A DNA stretch of 64,000 nt, from NCBI RefSeq assembly GCF_012275535.1, contig NZ_JAAVTK010000011.1, positions 118,245 to 182,244 of the forward strand, read 5' to 3'. Position numbers and translations under genes: made by a program. The notes under the pieces are model-generated. The model did no database searches. It saw nothing but the letters and a program-made list of their open reading frames with translations, and was not told the origin of the DNA. Below are positions 58,134-64,000 of the stretch, piece by piece. The number at the start of each line of letters is the position of its first letter. Position 1 is the stretch's first letter. This DNA comes from Hymenobacter artigasi. Its GTDB lineage: Bacteria; Bacteroidota; Bacteroidia; Cytophagales; Hymenobacteraceae.

Positions 58134-59297
58134 ATGCGCCAAACCATTACCCTTTTTGCCCTCGCAGCCCTCCCCGCGCTGGCCCAGGCCCAGGTTTCGC
58201 CGATAATTGACCGGACCGATATGCCGGCCACCACGACTACCGTGGATAGCCTGCGGCTGAGCGTGGCCAGCCCGGTGCTGCCCAACACGGTGCCGCCCCT
58301 GAGCCGGCGCGGGGCCAACCAAACCTGGAACTACAGCACCCTCACCCCCACCTCGCAACGGGTCGAATCCTTCGTGTCGGTGAACAGCGTGACGGCTACC
58401 TCGCTCACGTATTCCTTCGTATTCGGGCCGTTTGGCGGGGCCAACCGGGCCACCGTGGCTTCGCCGCAGGCGCTGCCACTGCCCGTGGCCCTGCCCATTC
58501 CCCTCACCGATTCTTACCAGTTCTACGCTACTTCGGCGGCGGCGGCGGCGCAGCAGGACTTCCGCTCGGTGGGCTTCGGGGCTTCGCTGAGTGGCACGGC
58601 CATTCCGGTTACGTATGCCAGCGCGGCCCAGCAGGATGTGATTTACCGCTTCCCCCTGAGCTTTGCCAGCCTGCCTGACTCCAGCAATTCCTACTTTTCG
58701 ACGCCAACGGCCATTGCTACGGTCGGCTACCTGAGCCAGAAGCGCAAGCGCGTGAACAAGCCTGATGCCTGGGGCACGCTCACCACGCCCTTTGGCCAGT
58801 TCCAGACGGTGCGCGTGGTCACCAAACTCATCGACCACGACAGCGTAGCCATTGGCGGCACCCCCGGCCAGGGTTTCGATGTGCCCCTGACCCGCGAGTA
58901 CAAGTGGCTGGCCAAGAGCCAGCACGTGCCGCTACTCACCATTACCACGCGCACCATAGCCGGCACCGAAACCGTGACCGGCGTGGAGTACCGCGACAAC
59001 TACCGCCGCATTATCCGCACGGCTACCCGCGACGCGGTCACCAACGCCGTGCTCACTGCCTCCCCCAACCCCTCGGCCATCGGCACGCCCCTTACCCTGA
59101 CGGTGCCCGCCGGCAGCGGGCCGCTCACGGTTTCGGCCACCGATGTGGTGGGCCGGCAGCTGTTTCGGCGCGGCTTTAGCAGCAATTCGGGCACCCTTCG
59201 CATTGAGGCCGAAGCTTTTGGCACCTTCCGGGGCGTGCTGCTGCTAACGGTGCAAACGGCGCGGGGCACGGCTACCCGCCGACTGGTGCGCGAGTAG
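58134..59297 (+). CDS. Secreted protein with T9SS sorting tail, unknown function
   Basis: The 387-residue protein has a signal peptide (ITLFALAALPALAQAQ). The main part is beta-rich with no recognised enzyme motif (SRRGANQTWNYSTLTPTSQR at the start and WGTLTTPFGQFQTVRVVTKL later). The C-terminal 80 residues (LTASPNPSAIGTPLTLTVPA, then VSATDVVGRQLFRRGF and RGVLLLTVQTARGTATRRLV) form a type A T9SS sorting domain. It should be secreted and either anchored or cleaved at the cell surface. The function is unknown. Confidence 0.85.
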   Translation: MRQTITLFALAALPALAQAQVSPIIDRTDMPATTTTVDSLRLSVASPVLPNTVPPLSRRGANQTWNYSTLTPTSQRVESFVSVNSVTATSLTYSFVFGPFGGANRATVASPQALPLPVALPIPLTDSYQFYATSAAAAAQQDFRSVGFGASLSGTAIPVTYASAAQQDVIYRFPLSFASLPDSSNSYFSTPTAIATVGYLSQKRKRVNKPDAWGTLTTPFGQFQTVRVVTKLIDHDSVAIGGTPGQGFDVPLTREYKWLAKSQHVPLLTITTRTIAGTETVTGVEYRDNYRRIIRTATRDAVTNAVLTASPNPSAIGTPLTLTVPAGSGPLTVSATDVVGRQLFRRGFSSNSGTLRIEAEAFGTFRGVLLLTVQTARGTATRRLVRE

Positions 59298-59459
59298 TAT
59301 TAAGCGAACATTGCACCGTTTTGGCAGTTTTTCCGTTAAAGTACCCGTTGGCGAACGCCGCCAGCGGGTTTTTTTACGGGTAAATTTGTTGCGCCGGGCC
59401 CCGCCCGGCCACCGGGCCCCTTGGCGGCCCGGCTTTTTACACAGCGCTTTTTCGATATT

Positions 59460-61190
59460 ATGGCAACTTCTTCTAACGGCAAACCGGCCGCGTCCAACGG
59501 CCACGCCGCCCCCGGCGGCTCCCACGCCAAAAAGGTAGGCAAGGCAAGCCCGGCCCTCACCGCCGAGCGCCTCACGCCTACCGCCGTGCCGGCCCACAAG
59601 CTGGTGCTGCGCACGCTGCGCCGCTCCGATTTCAAGGCCATCAAGGAAATTATGGACCAGGTGTACTCCAACATGGAAGGCGCGTGGTCGGCCGACGAGT
59701 TCAGCGCCCTGATTCGCAAGTTTCCGGAGGGCCAGATTGGCATTGAGGACAACGGCCAGCTGGTAGCTGCCGCACTGGCCATCATCGTGGACTACAGCAA
59801 GTACGGCGACAAGCACACCTACGCCAAAATTACCGGCAACGGTAAGTTCGATACCCACGACGATGCCGGCGACACGCTTTACGGCGTCGATGTATTTGTG
59901 GACCCCGCCTACCGCTCGCTGCGCCTGGGCCGCCGCCTCTACGATGCCCGCAAGGAGCTGTGCGAGAACCTGAACCTGCGTGCCATGGTGGCCGGCGGCC
60001 GCATTCCCGGCTACGCCGCCTACGCCAACGAGATGACGCCCGCCAAGTACGTGGAAAAGGTGCGCAACAAGGAGCTGACCGACCCCATTCTCACGTTCCA
60101 GCTCTCGAATGACTTTTACGTTCGGAAAATCATCCGCGGCTACCTGCCATACGACTCCGAATCGAAGGCCCACGCCACGCTGCTGGAGTGGATTAACGTG
60201 TACTACGAGGAGACGGAAAAGCTCATCGGCAACGAGAAAACCAACGTCCGCATCGGCATTGTGCAGTGGCAGATGCGCGCCACCAGCAGCCTGGAAGATT
60301 TGCTCCAGCAAATCGAGTTTTTCGTGGATACCGTAAGCGGTTACAAAGCTGACTGCGTGATGTTTCCGGAATTCTTCAACGCCCCGCTCATGGCCCTCAC
60401 CAACGAGGATTCGCCGGCGGTGGCCATCCGGGCCATGGCAGCATTCACCGAGCCCATCAAGGTGAAGATGATGGAGCTGGCCGTGAGCTACAACATCAAC
60501 ATCGTGGCCGGCTCGATGCCTGTGTACCGCGACGAGATGCTGCACAACGTGGCCTTCCTGTGCCGCCGCGACGGCACCGTGGACGAGCAGTACAAGCTGC
60601 ATGTCACGCCCGACGAGGCCAGCTACTGGGGCATGCGCGGCGGCGATAAGCTGAAGTGCTTCGACACGGATTTTGGCAAAATCGGCATTCTGGTGTGCTA
60701 CGACGTGGAATTCCCCGAGCTTTCGCGCATGCTGAGCGATGAGGGCATGAAAATCCTGTTCGTGCCCTTCTGGACCGATACCAAGAACGCCTACCAGCGC
60801 GTGCGCCTCTGCGCTCAGGCCCGGGCCATCGAAAACGAGTGCTACGTGGCCATCACCGGCTCGGTGGGCAACCTGCCCCGCGTCGAGAACATGGATATTC
60901 AGTATTCGCAATCGGCCGTGTTCAGCCCTTCAGACTTCGCCTTCCCGCACGATGCCATCGTGGCCGAAGCCACCCCGAACACGGAAATGACCCTCATCGC
61001 CGACCTCGACCTTGACTTGCTCAAAGACCTGAACAGCAGCGGGGCCGTGCGCAACCTGCGAGACCGCCGCAAGGACCTGTACTCGGTGAGCTGGGTGAAG
61101 AAAACCGAGCGCGACGACGAGCTGCTGGCCCAGGGCGAGGAGCGGCTGCCCAAAACCAGCTCGCGCCGCAAGGCCATTGCGGCGGGATAA
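59460..61190 (+). CDS. GNAT acetyltransferase / carbon-nitrogen hydrolase fusion
   Basis: The ATG at 59460 (MATSSNGKPAASNGHAAPGG) gives 576 residues after a short disordered N-terminus. Residues about 45-270 are a GNAT domain: LVLRTLRRSDFKAIKEIMDQ, then GVDVFVDPAYRSLRLGRRLY with the acetyl-CoA loop RLGRRL. Residues about 285-545 are a nitrilase-fold domain with the catalytic triad Glu in CVMFPEFFNAPL, Lys in EQYKLHVTPDE and Cys in GILVCYDVEFPELSRML. Such fusions are common in Bacteroidota and Pseudomonadota, with the substrate unknown; an amidase plus N-acyltransferase pairing is plausible. Confidence 0.92.
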   Translation: MATSSNGKPAASNGHAAPGGSHAKKVGKASPALTAERLTPTAVPAHKLVLRTLRRSDFKAIKEIMDQVYSNMEGAWSADEFSALIRKFPEGQIGIEDNGQLVAAALAIIVDYSKYGDKHTYAKITGNGKFDTHDDAGDTLYGVDVFVDPAYRSLRLGRRLYDARKELCENLNLRAMVAGGRIPGYAAYANEMTPAKYVEKVRNKELTDPILTFQLSNDFYVRKIIRGYLPYDSESKAHATLLEWINVYYEETEKLIGNEKTNVRIGIVQWQMRATSSLEDLLQQIEFFVDTVSGYKADCVMFPEFFNAPLMALTNEDSPAVAIRAMAAFTEPIKVKMMELAVSYNINIVAGSMPVYRDEMLHNVAFLCRRDGTVDEQYKLHVTPDEASYWGMRGGDKLKCFDTDFGKIGILVCYDVEFPELSRMLSDEGMKILFVPFWTDTKNAYQRVRLCAQARAIENECYVAITGSVGNLPRVENMDIQYSQSAVFSPSDFAFPHDAIVAEATPNTEMTLIADLDLDLLKDLNSSGAVRNLRDRRKDLYSVSWVKKTERDDELLAQGEERLPKTSSRRKAIAAG

Positions 61191-61212
61191 GCCCGTTGTT
61201 TCTCCATCTTTT

Positions 61213-61250
61213 AAAAGGGGCCCCGCACTTGCACGTGCGGGGCCCCTTTT
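61213..61250. terminator. Terminator after the GNAT-nitrilase gene
   Basis: aaaaggggccccgcac / gtgcggggcccctttt is a perfect hairpin with a short loop (ttgcac) and a T-run on the + strand. Confidence 0.85.
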
Positions 61251-61339
61251 TATTTCCCAACGGTACGGCCCGTTGGGCAAACCCGAATTATTTTTGGGCT
61301 CCTGATTTTTGCCCTTTCCTCATTCACACTGCCTTCTTT

Positions 61340-62062
61340 ATGAAAGCTATTCTACTGGTTGGCTTGGTTATTCTGAGCGCGGGGCCGATTCATGCTCAGA
61401 AAAAGCAGAAAAACGCAGCTACCTCCCGGCCAAAGCTGGAGCAAGGCACCACGACGGCCGAAGGCAAGCGCACCGGCAAATGGAGCTTCTACACCAGCAA
61501 ACAAGCGCTGGAGCTAACGTTTGATTACGATTCGAGCCGCATCAATTTCCTGCAGCCCGATACCACCAGCTACCTGGTGCGCATCGGCGAGGAATGGACG
61601 CCGCGGCGGATGGCCCGTGCGCCACGCCTGCTGGGCAGTACAGACCAGCGGCTGGATGACCTGCTTCGCAGCCTGCGCTACCCGATAAGTGCCCTGCGCC
61701 AGCAACTGCAAGGCACGGTAGTGATGGGATACACCGTGGACGTAACCGGCCACACCCGGGACTTTACCGTGGAAAGCAGCCTGAGCCCCGACTGTGACCA
61801 GGAAGTGTGGCGAGCTATAAAAACCCTGCCTGACAATTGGATACCGGCTGTTTATGCCGGCCGGCCAACTCCTAGCCGCTTCTACTTATCGGTAAAGTTT
61901 CAGATGATAGACGAAGCTGAACACGAACGCCAGCAGCGCGAGCTAAAGCGGCTGGCTCAGCAATCGGCCGATGGAGCCAGCCCTTCCGTGGTACCCGTAC
62001 GGGCCAGGTACGCCCACGAAATTATCGTCACGGCGCTCGGCATTGAGCGAAGCACCCGTTGA
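61340..62062 (+). CDS. Exported protein with TonB C-terminal-like domain
   Basis: The ATG at 61340 (MKAILLVGLVILSAGPIHAQ) starts a signal peptide and gives 240 residues. After a Lys-rich linker, the middle and C-terminal part (LDDLLRSLRYPISALRQQLQ, then GTVVMGYTVDVTGHTRDFTV and RFYLSVKFQM) resembles the TonB C-terminal domain seen in Bacteroidota stress or envelope proteins. It has no membrane anchor or Pro-rich spacer, so it is unlikely to energise transport. It is convergent with the thioredoxin-like gene. Confidence 0.72.
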   Translation: MKAILLVGLVILSAGPIHAQKKQKNAATSRPKLEQGTTTAEGKRTGKWSFYTSKQALELTFDYDSSRINFLQPDTTSYLVRIGEEWTPRRMARAPRLLGSTDQRLDDLLRSLRYPISALRQQLQGTVVMGYTVDVTGHTRDFTVESSLSPDCDQEVWRAIKTLPDNWIPAVYAGRPTPSRFYLSVKFQMIDEAEHERQQRELKRLAQQSADGASPSVVPVRARYAHEIIVTALGIERSTR

Positions 62063-62165
62063 GCGCGCTGGCCCTTAGCCATTGCCGCCGCGCAGCAATA
62101 TTTTACTCAGTGGCAGCGCTGGAATCTGACAATGAAGCTGTTTGGAAAGTCAGCCCAAAGTCGTT

Positions 62166-62281
62166 GCTCCGGTCCGACCGCCCTAGGCGGTCTGACCGGT
62201 TGCCGCGAGAACGGCGCCAGGGCTTGTTGGGCCGATGCCAACGACAACCGGTCAGACCGCCTAGGGCGGTCGGACCGGAGC
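62166..62281. repeat. Palindromic element, family C copy 2 (perfect arms)
   Basis: Perfect 37-bp arms (62166-62202 and 62245-62281), beginning gctccggtccgaccgcccta. Compared with the copy at 57121 a substitution in one arm (ggtccgacc for ggtctgacc) is matched in the other (ggtcggacc), so pairing is kept. A hairpin with 10-bp arms follows immediately (caaaaggagc...gctccttttg). Confidence 0.94.
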
Positions 62282-62316
62282 AAAAGGAGCGGCCGTATGT
62301 ACGGCTGCTCCTTTTG
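62281..62316. terminator. Hairpin caaaaggagc...gctccttttg
   Basis: The arms continue inside as gccgt/acggc around loop atgt. It ends in T- and A-runs and lies between convergent genes, so it can stop transcription from both sides. Confidence 0.75.
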
Positions 62317-62364
62317 CATTGTAAGTAGTGCTGTCGTGGATTGAAATTGATATGAGGCGCAGTT

Positions 62365-62402
62365 TTTTACAGACTGTAACTGGTCGTTTATAGTCTGTAA
62401 AA
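62365..62402. other. Inverted repeat ttttacagact / agtctgtaaaa
   Basis: Perfect 11-bp arms around a 16-nt loop, shortly after the end of the TlpA-like gene on the minus strand. It could be a terminator or an operator. The remainder of the 380-base gap between the TonB-like and TlpA-like genes holds the elements listed above and nothing else recognisable. Confidence 0.5.
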
Positions 62403-62444
62403 CATTGGTCGACTACTCAATGCAATGATTAATGCGTGCTATAG

Positions 62445-63785
62445 CTACTTCAGCAATTGCGCTAGTTTGGCTTGCAGTTCCTCCCCACGCAGATTGGCAG
62501 CCACAATCTTACCGGTGGGGTCAATAAGAAAATTCTGTGGGATGGCCCGTACCCCGTATCGCTTGGCGGCTTCGTTCTCGAAGCCCCGTAAGTCGGATAC
62601 CTGCGTCCAGGGCAACTTATCGTCTTGAATTGCCTTCAACCACTTGGCACGGTTCTTTTGCTCATCGAGCGAGATGCTGACAATCTCGAACCCCTTAGAG
62701 TGGTAACCCTGATAAGCAGCGAGTAAGTGCGGATTCTCCGCGCGGCAGGGGCCGCACCACGACGCCCAAAAATCGACCAACACGTATTTGCCCCGGTAGG
62801 TGGCGAGCGACACGGACTGCCCCAAGGGGGTATATTGTGTAAAGTCCGGCGCCTGCTGCGCGGTGCCCACGGCCTTCATCTGCTGCAGCAGCTCCGTATA
62901 TGCCTGGCCGGCTGGGCTAGTTTGTAGGGCAGGTGCTAAGGAATTAAATAAGGGCGCAACTTGAGCATACTCGGGATTTGGGCCCCCAATTTCCTGCACG
63001 GCTTCCAAGCTTGCCGGTGCAGTAGGATGCGCCTTGATAAAGGCCCGCAGGTATTGGTGACGTTCTTGCTGATGTCGGGTCGCCTGTGCTGACCAATACG
63101 TATCTATTGCTTGCTGCACAGCCGTCGTATCGCCCGCCGGAGCAGCAGTGGTGGCCGCTTTGATGACCTCAAGTAAGGTGCCGTAGTCTCGGCCGGCCCG
63201 GCTGTTACGCACCGCAGCCGTCAACCCGTTGTAGAGCGGGGCAATCTGCGCCACCGACGGCACGCCCCCTCCCAACTGCTGTAGGGCATCTAAGCTCACG
63301 TAGGAGTTCGGGTGGGCGCGGATATAGGCGGTCTGCTGCCGTTGTTGCTCGTCGTGGCGGAGCGGCCGGAGCAGGGCTTGCAAGCGCTCGTACTCCACCG
63401 TTAAGCCAGAGCCGGTAATCTTCGCATGGTGCAACGAATCTGGACTAGTGACGGTGATAGGCCCGGTCTCCAGAAATAAAAAGGTGCGTTCCGGGACTCT
63501 GGCGGCAAAGGTATCGGCGAGGCGACCGCTCCGGGCGAGAATTAACATCACGGGCTCCGGCGCACTCATCGTCCCCGTCAACTCAAATGTGCCGTGGTCC
63601 AGCAGCGCCTTATCCTCTACACGGCCCTCGCGCAGCAGGTAGAGAGTAGCGGGCGCACTCAGCGAGCCAATCGTCCCGCTAACAGTGAAAGGCATGAGCG
63701 CTTGGGCCCGGGCGGCGGTGGAAAGCCCCAAGAACAGCAGCAAACAGCAGGCACAGAGTCTCGTGAAACACGGGGAGTAGTTCAT
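62445..63785 (-). CDS. Exported TlpA-like thiol-disulfide oxidoreductase with DUF4369 domain
   Basis: The 446-residue protein has a signal peptide (LCACCLLLFLGLSTAARAQA). The N-terminal domain (FTVSGTIGSLSAPATLYLLR) is DUF4369. Residues about 154-210 and 249-305 are two copies of one helical unit (YIRAHPNSYVSLDALQQLGG and FIKAHPTAPASLEAVQEIGG), offset by 95 residues. The C-terminal AhpC/TSA-thioredoxin domain has the active site DFWASWCGPCRAENPHLL (Cys344 and Cys347) and the cis-Pro in VRAIPQNFLIDPTG. It should reduce or exchange disulfides in the periplasm. The doubled middle unit is unusual. Confidence 0.88.
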   Translation of the reverse strand: MNYSPCFTRLCACCLLLFLGLSTAARAQALMPFTVSGTIGSLSAPATLYLLREGRVEDKALLDHGTFELTGTMSAPEPVMLILARSGRLADTFAARVPERTFLFLETGPITVTSPDSLHHAKITGSGLTVEYERLQALLRPLRHDEQQRQQTAYIRAHPNSYVSLDALQQLGGGVPSVAQIAPLYNGLTAAVRNSRAGRDYGTLLEVIKAATTAAPAGDTTAVQQAIDTYWSAQATRHQQERHQYLRAFIKAHPTAPASLEAVQEIGGPNPEYAQVAPLFNSLAPALQTSPAGQAYTELLQQMKAVGTAQQAPDFTQYTPLGQSVSLATYRGKYVLVDFWASWCGPCRAENPHLLAAYQGYHSKGFEIVSISLDEQKNRAKWLKAIQDDKLPWTQVSDLRGFENEAAKRYGVRAIPQNFLIDPTGKIVAANLRGEELQAKLAQLLK

Positions 63786-63925
63786 CGGGCAGAGAAGGTT
63801 CAGGCCATGGGTCAGTTAAGCCAGCGCAGGGGCGAAGCTACGCGCGACAGATGTAGTAGAAAGATACCACGCTAGTCGTGCCTCAACAGGAAGTCAAAAA
63901 CCGCCTAGGGCTTCCGCACCAAATA

Positions 63926-64000
63926 TCAGGCATTTTGCAGTAGTCGCCGGAGGTACTCATTGTCGTAGGCCGCTTGCTTACGCTTGCGTTTGAGGCTGAT
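63926..64000 (-). CDS. C-terminal end of an unidentified gene running off the right edge
   Basis: A minus-strand frame is open from the right edge to a TGA at 63926-63928. The final 24 residues are highly basic and then mixed (ISLKRKRKQAAYDNEYLRRL, then LQNA). Codon composition looks like coding sequence, but 24 residues cannot identify the protein; a DNA- or RNA-binding tail, possibly of a transposase, is conceivable. Confidence 0.3.
   Translation of the reverse strand: MSLKRKRKQAAYDNEYLRRLLQNA

Noticed and set aside
62059..62344. Several short frames on both strands at the palindromic element near 62166
   Set aside because: The frames encode the repeat itself (repeated Arg/Ser/Asp/Pro runs on both strands) and have no independent support.

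Overview
The window is one contiguous stretch of a GC-rich Bacteroidota chromosome, most like Hymenobacter or a close Cytophagales relative. The evidence is two type IX secretion (T9SS) sorting tails, -7 promoter boxes of the Bacteroidota form TAnnTTTG, almost no Shine-Dalgarno sequences, and gene orders typical of the phylum: parA-parB-DUF5683-dapB-lepB, ftsX-DUF3098-uppP-truB-ribF, pyrG-yidC, and tsaD divergent from tamB. The genus is inferred; no rRNA lies in the window. Nearly all genes are housekeeping. There is no CRISPR array, prophage or complete insertion sequence.

Layout. 1-9 kb: the start of an M1-type peptidase, a serine beta-lactamase-fold hydrolase, small envelope proteins, an AlbA_2/ATPase-type regulator, a fused phosphoserine phosphatase/3-phosphoglycerate dehydrogenase (SerB-SerA) and a surface FG-GAP protein. 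9-22 kb: an acetyltransferase, a PBP4-type DD-peptidase, an Old Yellow Enzyme, a CPA1 antiporter, pyrG, yidC, an esterase and an OppA-like lipoprotein. 22-28 kb: parA, an EF-Tu-domain-like small protein, parB, DUF5683, dapB, lepB, ung and apaG. 28-38 kb: two methyltransferases, kdsA, a coiled-coil membrane protein, cyanophycin synthetase, tRNA-Cys and rpsA with a long Ala-rich tail. 38-45 kb: a toxin/antitoxin-like pair whose PIN toxin is broken by an in-frame stop, a haloperoxidase-like hydrolase, a fatty acid desaturase, an HNH nuclease, an NlpC/P60 hydrolase, smpB and tsaD. 45-64 kb: tamB, ftsX, DUF3098, uppP, truB, ribF, two tandem 413-residue paralogs, both subunits of a 3-oxoacid CoA-transferase, a T9SS protein, a GNAT-nitrilase fusion, a TonB-like protein and a TlpA-like thioredoxin.

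The feature that ordinary annotation would miss is a dense set of long intergenic palindromes, about twenty in 64 kb. They fall into several unrelated sequence families but share one architecture: two near-perfect complementary arms of about 20-45 bp around a spacer. In several, each arm is itself palindromic or a second hairpin is nested inside. Copies of one family differ from each other, yet each keeps perfect arm complementarity. They occur between convergent, tandem and divergent genes, inside the CoA-transferase operon, in the parA leader, and directly against start codons, so they are not simply terminators.

The genes serve envelope building and maintenance (uppP, kdsA, dacB, yidC, lepB, tamB, ftsX, dapB), translation and tRNA modification (rpsA, smpB, tsaD, truB, tRNA-Cys), chromosome segregation (parAB) and central metabolism (serBA, pyrG, ribF, CoA-transferase, cyanophycin).
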